Source: Cupriavidus agavae (GTDB lineage Bacteria; Pseudomonadota; Gammaproteobacteria; Burkholderiales; Burkholderiaceae). From it: a DNA stretch of 64,000 bases. The notes beneath the pieces were generated by a model. That model saw only the letters and a list, made by a program, of their open reading frames with translations, did no database searches and was not told the DNA's origin. A program made the translations under genes and the position numbers. Below, one piece after another: positions 23,282 through 32,811 of this stretch; within the stretch, counting starts at the first letter, position 1, and the number at the start of each line of letters is the position of its first letter. Where the stretch lies: NCBI RefSeq assembly GCF_004217045.1, contig NZ_SGXM01000011.1, positions 83,072-147,071 on the forward strand. Direction: 5' to 3'.

Positions 23282-24592
23282 TCAGGCCAGCGGCTTGCCG
23301 GTGCGGTCGTGCATGAAGATCAGCGCGACGAAGCTGATGGCGGCCGCCGCGATCACGTAGTAGGCCGGCGCCAGCTTGTTGTGGGTCGACTCGATCAGCC
23401 ACGTCACGATCAGCGGGGCGAAGCCGCCGAAAATCGTCACGGCGAAGTTGTACGCCAGCGACAGGCCCGTGGAGCGCACCTCGGTCGGGAACTGCTCGGC
23501 CAGCACGGCCGGCGCGGGACCCGTGAAGGCCGCCAGCAGGATGCCCAGGACGATCTGTACCTGCAGCAGCGTGGCCGTGGTGGGCGACACGTTGAGCCAG
23601 TGGAACAGCGGGTAGGCCAGTGCGAGGATGGCCAGCGCCACCACGCTCAGCATGCGCTTGCGGCCCACGCGGTCGGACAGCATGCCCATCAGCGGGCACA
23701 GCACCAGGATGATGGCGCCGCAGATCGCCGTCGACTGGAACGTGGCGCCCAGCGGCAGGCCCAGCTGCTGCTTGGCGTACGACGGCATGTAGAACACCAG
23801 CACGTAGGTGCAGACCGTCCACAGGATGGTCACGCCCAGGCCGGCCAGCACTTCGCGCGGATGGTCGCGCAGCACCTGCGTGAGCGGCGAGAACTTCACC
23901 TTGTTGGCCTTGCGCTCGGCGCGGCGCGCTTCGAACTCGGGCGGCTCTTCCAGGTGCGAGCGGATGTACATGCCCACCGGGCCGATCAGCAGGCCGAACA
24001 GGAACGGCACGCGCCAGCCCCAGCTGTCGATCTGCGCCTGGTCCAGCCCGTTGATGACCAGCGCGCCCATGGCGGCGCCGAGCATGAACGAGATGCCCTG
24101 GCTGGCCTGCTGCCAGCTGGCGTAGGCGCCGCGCTCCTCGTCGGGCGCGTGCTCGATCAGGAAGGCGGTGGCACCGCCCACTTCGCCGCCGGCCGAGAAG
24201 CCCTGGATCAGGCGGGCCACGACGATCAGCGCGGGCGCCCACAGGCCGATGGAGTCATAGGTCGGGGCCAGGCCGATGATGGCCGTGCCAAGCGCCATCA
24301 GCAGGATGGTCAGCGTCAGCGCGGCCTTGCGGCCCACGCGGTCGGCATAGACGCCGAGCACGATGGCGCCCACCGGGCGCATGAAGAAGCCCACGCCGAA
24401 CGTGGCAACGGTGAGCAGGAACGAGGTCAGGTCGTCGCCGGTGGGGAAGAACAGCTTGGCGATGATGACGGCGAAGAAGCTGTAGACGGTGAAATCGAAC
24501 CATTCCAGGCCGTTGCCGATGGTGGCGGCGAGAATCGCGCGTCGTCGGGTGGAGCGGGAAAGGTCGTTGGCAGTGGCTGCTGTAACGGACAT
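23282..24592 (-). CDS. MFS transporter, metabolite:H+ symporter (MHS) type
   Basis: A 436-residue, twelve-helix protein. GNGLEWFDFTVYSFFAVIIAKLFFP opening, FMRPVGAIVLGVYADRVGRKAALTLTI (loop 2-3 motif) and LIQGFSAGGEVGGATAFLIEHAP are hallmarks of the ProP/KgtP/CitA group, which import compatible solutes or dicarboxylates/tricarboxylates with protons. ATG 24592 begins the cytoplasmic N-terminus; the frame extends to 24664 in a Pro/His-rich run that does not look coding. The substrate is unknown. Confidence 0.88.
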   Translation of the reverse strand: MSVTAATANDLSRSTRRRAILAATIGNGLEWFDFTVYSFFAVIIAKLFFPTGDDLTSFLLTVATFGVGFFMRPVGAIVLGVYADRVGRKAALTLTILLMALGTAIIGLAPTYDSIGLWAPALIVVARLIQGFSAGGEVGGATAFLIEHAPDEERGAYASWQQASQGISFMLGAAMGALVINGLDQAQIDSWGWRVPFLFGLLIGPVGMYIRSHLEEPPEFEARRAERKANKVKFSPLTQVLRDHPREVLAGLGVTILWTVCTYVLVFYMPSYAKQQLGLPLGATFQSTAICGAIILVLCPLMGMLSDRVGRKRMLSVVALAILALAYPLFHWLNVSPTTATLLQVQIVLGILLAAFTGPAPAVLAEQFPTEVRSTGLSLAYNFAVTIFGGFAPLIVTWLIESTHNKLAPAYYVIAAAAISFVALIFMHDRTGKPLA

Positions 24593-24725
24593 GGGGCTTG
24601 ATGCAGAGGAAAGAACCGGTGGATGCCCCCGCCGGTGTGTCCCGGCGGTGACGCAAGGCGCCATCTTAAGCGATTCCTTACATCGAGCCGAGCCGGCCCT
24701 CTGAAAGTGCAGTGCAGATTACGTG

Positions 24726-24983
24726 TTACCCATGTCTCCGGACGGGTCGCTTGCGCGTGAACCACAGCCACGCGGCGCTGGCGACCCAGCCAATCAGGAA
24801 GACGGTATCGCCCGCGTGGTTGAGCAGCGCCGCGGCAAAGGGGATGCCGGTGACTTCGGCGAGCAAATCGGCGGGCAGGCGGGCGATGATCCAGAGCAGT
24901 ACGGCCGGGCCGCTGCCATAGACGCCGGGCTGCCACCACAGGGCAGGGGGCAGGGCGTGCAGGGGATCGAAACGCTTGGCCAA
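24726..24983 (-). CDS. Small two-helix membrane protein of unknown function
   Basis: An 85-residue protein beginning with TTG (LAKRFDPLHALPPALWW), with GGAG ten bases upstream supporting that start. Two hydrophobic stretches, about residues 26-42 and 57-73, are likely membrane helices, with a basic C-terminus (TRKRPVRRHG). I do not recognise a family. It stands alone, 133 nt upstream of the MHS transporter on the same strand. Confidence 0.55.
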   Translation of the reverse strand: MAKRFDPLHALPPALWWQPGVYGSGPAVLLWIIARLPADLLAEVTGIPFAAALLNHAGDTVFLIGWVASAAWLWFTRKRPVRRHG

Positions 24984-25237
24984 GGGCTTTCTCCGGCGGA
25001 TGCCTCATGGCATCTCTGGACCCCATCATAGGCCGATTCGGCTTGCGGCTGGCCGGGCGGCGTTGCAGATACACGTCGCTTGTGTGCGGTATCCAACGCC
25101 TTGCGGCACTGCCTCACGTTGCAGCGGCCGCACGTTCAAGTTTTTTGCACGAGGTGTCCGCAATTGCGGGGCGTTGGGGCGCGCGATCTTTGCCAGACTG
25201 CAGGCATCGCAGAAAAACCGCTGAACGGCCTGTCGCC

Positions 25238-26134
25238 ATGACTACCTTGCTTCCCGCTCTTTATGTCTCCCATGGATCGCCGATGCTGGCGATCGATCCC
25301 GGTCCCACGGGCGCTGCCTTCGACGCGCTCGGCACCCGCCTGCAGGCACTGAAGCCCAAGGCCGTGCTGGTGATCTCGGCCCACTGGATCTACAGCACGC
25401 TGGCCGTGAGCACGCGTGCGCGCCAGGAAGCCTGGCACGACTTCGGCGGCTTTCCGCGCGAGCTGTACAAACTGCGTTACGACGCGCCGGGTTCGCCAGA
25501 ACTGGCCGTGCGCGTCAAGGCGCTGATCGAGGCGGCGGCCATCCCCGGCGCCAGCTACGTGGGCGCGGACGAGGACCGCCCGCTCGACCATGGCGCCTGG
25601 ATGCCGATGCGTCACTTTTTTCCGGATGCCGATGTTCCCGTGGTGCAACTCGCCTTCAATCCGTACCTGAGCCCGGCCACCCAGATCGAGATTGGCCGCG
25701 CGCTGGCGCCGCTGCGCGCCGAGGGCGTGCTGGTGATTGGCTCGGGCAGCTTCACGCACAACCTGCAGGAAGTCTTCGGCGGCGGCGAGCGCAAGGCGCA
25801 GCATGGGCCGCAGACCGAGCCGTATGTCGACGCGTTCCGGGGCTGGATGACCGATGCGCTCGACGAGGCGCTCGCCACGGGCGATGTGTCGAGGATCGCG
25901 GACTATCGCGCCCAGGCGCCGTACGCCCGCCGCGCGCATCCCACGGACGAGCACCTGCTGCCGTTCTTCGTGGTGCTGGGCGCGGCGCTGGGTTCGGACG
26001 CAGCCGGCGGCGCGGGTGGTGCCGCAGAGGTGGCCCGCGTGGCCGACGAAGTCACGTACGGCGTGCTGGCGATGGATACCTTCGTGTTCCAGGGCCAGGG
26101 CGCCGGCCACGCGCCGCTACCCAAGGCGGCCTGA
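25238..26134 (+). CDS. Class III extradiol dioxygenase, 4,5-DOPA dioxygenase (DODA/YgiD) family
   Basis: A 298-residue LigB-fold enzyme. The four His blocks are in order: YVSHGSPMLAID, ISAHWIYSTLAVS, LDHGAWMPMRHFFPD and IGSGSFTHNLQEVF, giving the metal ligands and active-site His of the DODA family. Such enzymes open catecholic rings with O2; bacterial members often have unknown natural substrates. ATG 25238 starts just before the first strand, and the upstream open frame back to 25007 is not plausible coding sequence. Length is about 30 residues above E. coli YgiD. Confidence 0.87.
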   Translation: MTTLLPALYVSHGSPMLAIDPGPTGAAFDALGTRLQALKPKAVLVISAHWIYSTLAVSTRARQEAWHDFGGFPRELYKLRYDAPGSPELAVRVKALIEAAAIPGASYVGADEDRPLDHGAWMPMRHFFPDADVPVVQLAFNPYLSPATQIEIGRALAPLRAEGVLVIGSGSFTHNLQEVFGGGERKAQHGPQTEPYVDAFRGWMTDALDEALATGDVSRIADYRAQAPYARRAHPTDEHLLPFFVVLGAALGSDAAGGAGGAAEVARVADEVTYGVLAMDTFVFQGQGAGHAPLPKAA

Positions 26135-26159
26135 GGCTGCCGGGGTAGTCGGTCAGCAG

Positions 26160-27362
26160 TCAGGTGGTCAGGTAGCGGCGGGCGGCGCGGGCGCCGAACA
26201 GCGCGATGTAGCCCATCGTGAGCGCCACCACGGCCAGCCCCACGCGCAGGTCGGCCAGATGGGCCACGCCGCCGATCAGCACCGGGCCGATCAGCAGCCC
26301 CACGTACGCGAAGCGCGCCACGCGCGCGATGGATTCGGCCGGGGCGATGCCGGGCAGCCGCGACGCCGCCACGAAGAAAATCGGCACCATGTTGGCGGCG
26401 CCCAGTCCCATCAGCCCGAAGCCGATCAGTGCGGCCAAGGGCTCCGGCAGGACGATGGACAGCGCGATGCCCGCGAACCCCATCCAGGCGCTGCCGGTCA
26501 GCGTGCGCGCGTCGCCGAAGCGGGCACGCAGGCGGTCGCCGCCAAAGCGGCCGCAGGCCATTCCGCCCGAGAACGCGGCGTAGCCGAAGCTGATCCAGTC
26601 GAGCGGCGCCTGCGTGATATCGCGCATGTAGACCGTGGTCCAGTCATACATCGCGCCCTCGCCCACCAGTCCCAGGAACGCCATCAACCCCAGCAGCCAG
26701 AGCGCGCGCGAGGCGTGCTCGCGGTGGTGGTCGGCCGAGGGCAGCACCGGATGATCGGCCAGCAGCCCCGGCGCGACACCGATGGCCAGCGCGGCGGTCA
26801 TGGCCGCGATCATCAGGCCATGGGCCAGCGGCGGGACGCCCAGCGACAGCATCAGCCCGCCAAACGCCGCGCCCACCATGCCGCCCAGGCTGAACATGCC
26901 GTGCAGCGCCGACATGACGGGGCGGGTGCGGCTGGCCTCCACGGTGGCCGCCTGCGCGTTCATGCCGACATCGAACACCGCGTTGGTCATGCCGAACACC
27001 AGCAGCGTTGGCAGCAGCAGCCAGAAGCTCGGCATGGCCAGCACCGACGCGGTGACAAGCGAGAACGCCACCCCGCCGAACATCGACGCCCGGCCGCTGC
27101 CCCACTTGCCGACCCAGCGCCCGACCGGGCCCATCGCAATGATGGCGCCAGCCGCCACGGCCAGCATGGCGAACGAGAGCAGGGCGTCGGAGAGGTCGAA
27201 ACGCGCCTTGATCGTGGGGATATGCACGCCCCAGGTGGCAAAGGTGGCGCCATTGGCGAAGAACAGCGCCATCGTGCCGCGCGTGGCGCGCGACACCGCG
27301 CGGGGTGACGGGGCAGGGGAGGAAAGCGGAGGCGGTGTGGTTTCTATCGAGTAATCGGACAT
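26160..27362 (-). CDS. MFS transporter (YbjJ/fucose permease-like)
   Basis: A 400-residue protein with twelve helices. ATRGTMALFFANGATFATWGVHIPTIKARFDLSDALLSFAML is the opening of the YbjJ-type subfamily, and an acidic DDWT-like motif appears as YDWTTVYMRD in the middle. The ATG at 27362 gives a Pro/Ser-rich cytoplasmic N-terminus. A second MFS gene lies 58 nt upstream on the same strand, so both are probably transcribed together. The substrate is unknown. Confidence 0.85.
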   Translation of the reverse strand: MSDYSIETTPPPLSSPAPSPRAVSRATRGTMALFFANGATFATWGVHIPTIKARFDLSDALLSFAMLAVAAGAIIAMGPVGRWVGKWGSGRASMFGGVAFSLVTASVLAMPSFWLLLPTLLVFGMTNAVFDVGMNAQAATVEASRTRPVMSALHGMFSLGGMVGAAFGGLMLSLGVPPLAHGLMIAAMTAALAIGVAPGLLADHPVLPSADHHREHASRALWLLGLMAFLGLVGEGAMYDWTTVYMRDITQAPLDWISFGYAAFSGGMACGRFGGDRLRARFGDARTLTGSAWMGFAGIALSIVLPEPLAALIGFGLMGLGAANMVPIFFVAASRLPGIAPAESIARVARFAYVGLLIGPVLIGGVAHLADLRVGLAVVALTMGYIALFGARAARRYLTT

Positions 27363-27420
27363 CGGGTACGGCCAGGAACAGCTTGGGTTTGACGGAAGCG
27401 GCGGACGCGGCGGGCGCGAC

Positions 27421-28641
27421 TCAGGCAACGGCGGCGCCCTGCCGCAGCAGGCCGCGCTGGTGCAGCGCGTAGGCGAAAGCGCCCAGCGCGCCCAGCGCCA
27501 GCGCCACCATGACCCACAGCATGAGCCAGTAGCCGCCGGCCACGCGCCAGAGCAGGGCGCCGAGCCACGGCGCGGCAGCCTGCATCAGCAGCACCGGGGT
27601 CATCATTAGCCCGTTCAGCGTTGCATAGTGATGACGCGAGATCAGTTCGGGCATCGCCATCGCGCGCAGCATCGTATTGACGCCATTGGCGCAACCGTAA
27701 CAGATTGCAGCAGCCATCAGCCAGTAGCCGGTTCCCAGCGTCAGGCACAGCAGGCCCACGCTCATCACCGCGTAAACCGGCATCGCCAGCCGCACGGGAT
27801 GGCTGATCGGCAGCCGCGCCATGGCCAGCCGGCCCGCCACCTGCGCGGGGCCGATCAGTGCGGCGACGATCAGTTGCTGGCCGACGGGCATGCCTTTCTC
27901 GGTCAGCATCGGAATCAGATGCGCGCCGAGCAGCGAGGCGACCACGGCCGTGGCTGTGAAGGCCAGCACCACGGCCCAGAACACGGGCTGGCGCAACGTG
28001 TCGCGTGCGATGCGCGGGGATTCCGAGGCGGCGCCCGGAATCGGCGTGCCGCCATAGCTGGCATGCACGGTGTAGCGCAGCCGGGCGTGGAGCGGCGCGC
28101 AGACCAGCAGGTTCAGGGCCGCAAAGACCACGAGCGTCTCGCGCCAGCCCAGGTGCAGCACCAGCCACTGGCCGATGGGGATGAAGATCGTGCTGGCGAA
28201 GCCGGCGAACAGCGTGACCTGGACGATCGGCTTCTGGTAGCTGTCGCCAAACGCCTGCCGCAGCACCACGAAGGCCGGTTCGTAGAGCGTCGAGGCCATG
28301 GCCAGCCCGAGCGGAATCCACATCAGCAGGAACAGCGCCGGCGACGGGCACCACGCCCACAGCAGCAGGCCGATCCCGGCCAGCACCGAGCCGACGCTCA
28401 TCACCTTGCGCGCCGGCACGCGATCCAGCAGCCGCCCCACCGCAAACGAACACAGCGCCCAGACCAGCAACCCCAGCGAGAACCCGCCGGCCAGGAACGG
28501 CTTGCCGTAACCCAGCGCCTGATGCATCGGCTCAAGAAAGACCGTGAACGTGAAGTAGAGCGTGCCCCAGCTGATGATCTCTGTAATGCCGAGCGTCCAG
28601 ACAAGCTGGCGGGGGGAAAGGGAAGGGGCCGTGGCGGTCAT
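27421..28641 (-). CDS. MFS transporter
   Basis: A 406-residue twelve-helix transporter starting MTATAPSLSPRQLVWTLGITEIISWGTLYFTFTVF. The loop FAVGRLLDRVPARKVMSVGSVLAGIGLLLW carries the GxxxDRxxxRK motif between helices 2 and 3. It resembles the monocarboxylate/oxalate-formate-like MFS branch. It is the upstream member of a pair with the YbjJ-like gene. Confidence 0.85.
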   Translation of the reverse strand: MTATAPSLSPRQLVWTLGITEIISWGTLYFTFTVFLEPMHQALGYGKPFLAGGFSLGLLVWALCSFAVGRLLDRVPARKVMSVGSVLAGIGLLLWAWCPSPALFLLMWIPLGLAMASTLYEPAFVVLRQAFGDSYQKPIVQVTLFAGFASTIFIPIGQWLVLHLGWRETLVVFAALNLLVCAPLHARLRYTVHASYGGTPIPGAASESPRIARDTLRQPVFWAVVLAFTATAVVASLLGAHLIPMLTEKGMPVGQQLIVAALIGPAQVAGRLAMARLPISHPVRLAMPVYAVMSVGLLCLTLGTGYWLMAAAICYGCANGVNTMLRAMAMPELISRHHYATLNGLMMTPVLLMQAAAPWLGALLWRVAGGYWLMLWVMVALALGALGAFAYALHQRGLLRQGAAVA

Positions 28642-28830
28642 GGCGCGCCCGGCGCATTCGGGGGCGCCGGTGTGCGGGGTGGTGAAGCGGAAATTGTATC
28701 GGGGCGGGGAGTGAAGCGGGGGAGGTTTTCAGTGGGGGCTTAATCGTCGTGGAGATTCATTGCATTGATTGCGAGCGGTACGTTATCGGATAAAGTATTC
28801 GTATCGCGCATTAAAGACGCTTGCCCTCGC

Positions 28831-28865
28831 CCCGGCCCTCTCCCGCAAAGCGGGAGAGGGCCGGG
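28831..28865. repeat. Intergenic hairpin repeat, copy 3 (16-bp arms)
   Basis: CCCGGCCCTCTCCCGC (28831-28846) pairs perfectly with 28850-28865 around an AAA loop. The same CCCTCTCCCGC core forms copies 1 and 2. It lies 40 nt downstream of the indolepyruvate oxidoreductase stop (minus strand) in the 263-nt gap before the upstream MFS start, where a long outer pairing CCCTCGCCCC/GGGGTGAGGG extends the stem imperfectly. Confidence 0.85.
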
Positions 28866-28904
28866 GGGTGAGGGCTGGCGCATCAATGGCTGAAGCCGCC
28901 ATTC

Positions 28905-31900
28905 TCAAGCCGCCCGTTCCCCCACCTTCGGATCGCGGAACACCGCCAGCAGCCGCGCCCACTTTGCGCGCGCCGCCACGAGGTTGTTTTCCTTCACATG
29001 CCCGAACCCGCGGATATCGTCCGGCACGCCGGCCAGTTCCACGGCCGTGGCGTGGTTCGCAGCCGTCAGCCCGTTGGCCAGTTCATCGAGCAGCGTCCGA
29101 TACTCGCCAATCAGCGCACGCTCGGTACGGCGCTCCCCGGTGCGGCCGAACACGTCGAGCGGACCGCCGCGCAGGCCCTTGAGCTTCGCCAGGATGCGGA
29201 ACAGCGTCATCGTGGATGGCCCGAAGCGGCGCTTGACCAGGTGGCCCTTGTCGTCGCGCTTGGCCGTGACCGGGGGCGCCAGCCAGAAGTTGAGCTGGTA
29301 GTCGCGCCCCGGCTCGCCCTGGAACTGGGCGCGCAGCTTGTCGAGGAAGATCGGGTCGGTGTAGAGCCGTGCCACCTCGTACTCGTCCTTGTACGCCATC
29401 AACTTGGACAAATTACGAGCCGCCGCTTCGGTCAGCGGCAGCGGCTTGCCGGTGCCGACGAGGGCGCTCTCGGCCGTCCGCACGCGCTGGATGGCATCGC
29501 GGAACTGCCCCGCGTACGCGGCGTCCTGGTACTTGGTCAGCAGGTCGACGCGGCTGGCGATCAGCTTTTCGAGCAGCGCGCCCGACGATGTCGGCAGCTT
29601 CACCACATCGGCGCCCTCGGTCTGCGTCTTGAGCTTGCCAGTCAGGCCCAGCACGTGGTCCGGGTCGTGCGCCATATGGCGGCCCCAGTCGAAGGCGGCC
29701 TTGTTCTTGTCGACCGCCACCCCGTTGAGTTCGATGGCGCGCTCAAGTGCTTCGAGCGACAGCGGAATCCAGCCCTTCTGCCACGCATAGCCGAGCACCA
29801 GCGGGTTGGTGTAGAGCGTGTCGCCCAGCAGCGCCACGGCCAGCGCGCTGGCGTTGATGAAGTCGCACTGCTCGCCCACCGCGTTGCGGATGTCCTGCTC
29901 GGCGGACAGGCCCGGGAACTGCCACTTCGGGTCCTTGATGAAGGCCGCGGTCGGCGTCTGCGCGGTGTTGACGATGGCGCGCGTGCGGCCGTTCTGCGTC
30001 TTGGAGATCACATCGTCGGTTGCCGAGACGATCGCATCGCACCCGATCACGAGATCCGCCTCGCCCATGGCGATGCGCGTGGCGTGCAGGTCTTCGGGCT
30101 TGTCGGCGATCTGCACGTGCGAGAGCACCGCGCCACCCTTCTGCGCCAGGCCGGCCATGTCGAGCACGGTCACGCCCTTGCTTTCGAGGTGCGCAGCCAT
30201 GCCGAGCAGGCCGCCAATCGTCACCACGCCCGTGCCGCCCACGCCCGTGACCAGGATGCCGTACGAGCGGCGCACGGCCGGCAGCTGCGGCAGCGGCAGG
30301 TCGGGCAGGCCGCTCATCGAGATGCCGCTGGCTTCAGGCTTGCGCACCTGCGCGCCCTCGGCCGTGACAAAGCTCGGGCAGAAGCCGTTCAGGCACGAGA
30401 AATCCTTGTTGCAAGACGACTGGTTGATCTGCCGCTTGGTGCCCAGCTCGGTCTCCAGCGGTTCCACCGACAGGCAGTTCGACTTGACCGAGCAGTCGCC
30501 GCAGCCTTCGCAGACCGCGTCGTTGATGAACGCGCGGCGCGCCGGATCGGGGAACGTGCCGCGCTTGCGGCGGCGGCGCTTCTCGGTGGCGCAGGTCTGG
30601 TCGTAGATCAGGATCGTGCAGCCGGGCACCTCGCGCAGTTCGCGCTGGATGGTGTCGAGCTGGTCGCGGTGGTGCACGGTCAGCCCCTCGGGCAGCTTGA
30701 TCGCGCTGTTGTACTTCTCGGGCTGGTCCGTGACGATGACGATCTTTTTCGCGCCTTCGGCCGCCACCTGGTACGCGATGTCCTGCACCGATAGCTGGCC
30801 GTCCACGGGCTGGCCGCCGGTCATGGCCACGGCGTCGTTGTAGAGGATCTTGTAGGTGATGTTCACGCCGGCGGAGATCGACGCGCGGATCGCCAGCAAC
30901 CCCGAGTGGAAGTAGGTGCCATCGCCCAGGTTGGCGAACACGTGCTTGTCGCCGGCAAACGGTGCCTGGCCAATCCACGCCACGCCCTCGCCGCCCATCT
31001 GGCTGAAGGTGCTGGTGCTGCGGTCCATCCAGACCGTCATGTAGTGGCAGCCGATACCGGCCAGCGCGCGCGAGCCTTCGGGCACGTTGGTCGACGTGTT
31101 GTGCGGGCAGCCCGAGCAGAACCACGGCTTGCGCTCGGCGGTCACGCGCGGGGTGGCCAGCGCGCGTTCCTTGGCCTCGATCACGGCCAGGCGGGCCGCG
31201 ATGCGGGCGCGCACGTCGCCCGGCAGGTCGAACTTGTCGAGGCGCGTGGCGATGGCCTTGGCGATGATCGCCGGCGACAACTCGTAGTGCGCCGGCAGCA
31301 GCCAGTTGTTCTGCGGGATCGACCATTCGCCGCCCGCGTTGTCGCGCTCGTCGAACTTGCCGTAGACCTTGGGCCGCACGTCGTCGCGCCAGTTGTACAG
31401 TTCTTCCTTGAGCGCGTACTCCATGATCTGGCGCTTTTCCTCGACCACGAGGATTTCCTGCAGCCCTTCGGCGAAGGCGCGGGCGCCGTGCGCTTCCAGC
31501 GGCCAGACGCAGCCCACCTTGTACAGCCGGATGCCCAGGCGCGAGCAGGTCTCGTCGTCGAGGCCCAGGTCGGACAGTGCCTGGCGGGTATCGAGATAGG
31601 CCTTGCCGGCGGTCATGATGCCGAAGCGCGCGTGCGGCGAATCGATCTCGACGCGGTCGATCTTGTTGGCGCGCACATAGGCCAGGCCGGCATACCACTT
31701 GAAGTCCAGCAGCCGGGCTTCCTGGTCGAGCGGCGGATCGGGCCAGCGGATGTTCAGGCCGCCCTGCGGCAGGATGAAGTCGTCGGGCAGGGCAATCTGC
31801 ACGCGGTGCGGGTCCAGTTCGACGGATGCCGACGATTCCACCACGTCTGTCACGCACTTCATCGCCACCCAGAGGCCCGAGTAGCGGCTCATTGCCCACG

Positions 31901-32498
31901 CGTGCAGGCCGTAGTCGAGGTATTCCTGGACGTTGGACGGATAGAGCACCGGCAGGCCGCAGGCCTTGAAGATGTGCTCGGACTGGTGCGCCAGCGTGGA
32001 AGACTTGGCCGAGTGGTCGTCGCCGGCCAGCACCAGCACGCCGCCGTGCCGGCTCGATCCGGCCGAATTGGCATGCTTGAAGACGTCGCCGGTGCGGTCC
32101 ACGCCCGGTCCCTTGCCGTACCACATGCCGAATACGCCATCGAACCTGGCGTCCGGATACATGTTCACCTGCTGCGAGCCCCACACCGACGTGGCGGCGA
32201 GGTCCTCATTGAGCCCGGCCTGGAACACGACGTTATGGGCCGCCAGGTGCTTCTTGGCCTTCCAGAGCGACTGGTCGAGCGCGCCGAGCGGCGAGCCGCG
32301 ATAGCCGGAGATAAAGCCGGCGGTGTTGAGCCCGGCGGCGCGGTCGCGTTCCTGCTGCAGCATCGGCAGGCGCACGAGGGCCTGCGTGCCGCTGATGTAG
32401 ATGCGGCCACGCTCCAGCGTGTATTTGTCTTCGAGGGAAACGTTTTCGAGCGCGCGACGGATGGCGTCGCTGACCGGGGCGGTCAGGGGGGCATTCAT
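28905..32498 (-). CDS. Fused indolepyruvate:ferredoxin oxidoreductase
   Basis: A 1197-residue single-chain 2-oxoacid:acceptor oxidoreductase. The N-terminal third is the pyrimidine-binding alpha-like part (GFISGYRGSPLGALDQSLW). ANLGDGTYFHSGLLAIRA and YNDAVAMTGGQPVDG mark the TPP-binding domain at about residues 515-570. CEGCGDCSVKSNCLSVEP (about 660) holds Cys ligands for an iron-sulfur cluster. GVGGTGVVTIGGLLGMAAHLE starts the gamma domain near residue 735, and the rest is the conserved C-terminal extension. It decarboxylates aryl-2-oxoacids from aromatic amino acids to acyl-CoA esters. AGAGGAG precedes the start. Confidence 0.93.
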   Translation of the reverse strand: MNAPLTAPVSDAIRRALENVSLEDKYTLERGRIYISGTQALVRLPMLQQERDRAAGLNTAGFISGYRGSPLGALDQSLWKAKKHLAAHNVVFQAGLNEDLAATSVWGSQQVNMYPDARFDGVFGMWYGKGPGVDRTGDVFKHANSAGSSRHGGVLVLAGDDHSAKSSTLAHQSEHIFKACGLPVLYPSNVQEYLDYGLHAWAMSRYSGLWVAMKCVTDVVESSASVELDPHRVQIALPDDFILPQGGLNIRWPDPPLDQEARLLDFKWYAGLAYVRANKIDRVEIDSPHARFGIMTAGKAYLDTRQALSDLGLDDETCSRLGIRLYKVGCVWPLEAHGARAFAEGLQEILVVEEKRQIMEYALKEELYNWRDDVRPKVYGKFDERDNAGGEWSIPQNNWLLPAHYELSPAIIAKAIATRLDKFDLPGDVRARIAARLAVIEAKERALATPRVTAERKPWFCSGCPHNTSTNVPEGSRALAGIGCHYMTVWMDRSTSTFSQMGGEGVAWIGQAPFAGDKHVFANLGDGTYFHSGLLAIRASISAGVNITYKILYNDAVAMTGGQPVDGQLSVQDIAYQVAAEGAKKIVIVTDQPEKYNSAIKLPEGLTVHHRDQLDTIQRELREVPGCTILIYDQTCATEKRRRRKRGTFPDPARRAFINDAVCEGCGDCSVKSNCLSVEPLETELGTKRQINQSSCNKDFSCLNGFCPSFVTAEGAQVRKPEASGISMSGLPDLPLPQLPAVRRSYGILVTGVGGTGVVTIGGLLGMAAHLESKGVTVLDMAGLAQKGGAVLSHVQIADKPEDLHATRIAMGEADLVIGCDAIVSATDDVISKTQNGRTRAIVNTAQTPTAAFIKDPKWQFPGLSAEQDIRNAVGEQCDFINASALAVALLGDTLYTNPLVLGYAWQKGWIPLSLEALERAIELNGVAVDKNKAAFDWGRHMAHDPDHVLGLTGKLKTQTEGADVVKLPTSSGALLEKLIASRVDLLTKYQDAAYAGQFRDAIQRVRTAESALVGTGKPLPLTEAAARNLSKLMAYKDEYEVARLYTDPIFLDKLRAQFQGEPGRDYQLNFWLAPPVTAKRDDKGHLVKRRFGPSTMTLFRILAKLKGLRGGPLDVFGRTGERRTERALIGEYRTLLDELANGLTAANHATAVELAGVPDDIRGFGHVKENNLVAARAKWARLLAVFRDPKVGERAA

Positions 32499-32811
32499 TG
32501 GGGGCTCCTCTGGGGGGGCATGCTGTCGGGATCACCGACACATCAGTTATAGGCAACCGTTCCAGGCTTCTTGTGGAAGCGTCGAACAGCCGTGTCTCTG
32601 CGGGCGATGGTAGCACCGGCGTGCAGGGCGCGGTACCGTGCAATGCAGCATAAAACGGGCCAACTCCCCCCGTGATTTCCCGAATACCCCGGCGCTGCGC
32701 GTGTACACTGCGGTGCATCCAAATGGCGCACACGGACCGCTCCGTGGCAACTGCGCGTCACATCGCCGGGCCCCCTCCATGGTGCAACCCGGCTCTCAAG
32801 AAGAACCGACC
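32499..32811. other. 313-nt divergent promoter region
   Basis: It separates the starts of the oxidoreductase and the NYN-LOTUS gene. A TATAAC hexamer is found on the minus strand near 32545-32550 and TACACT on the plus strand near 32704-32709, but neither has a convincing -35 partner. No ORF with a good ribosome site and no repeat is seen. Confidence 0.45.
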
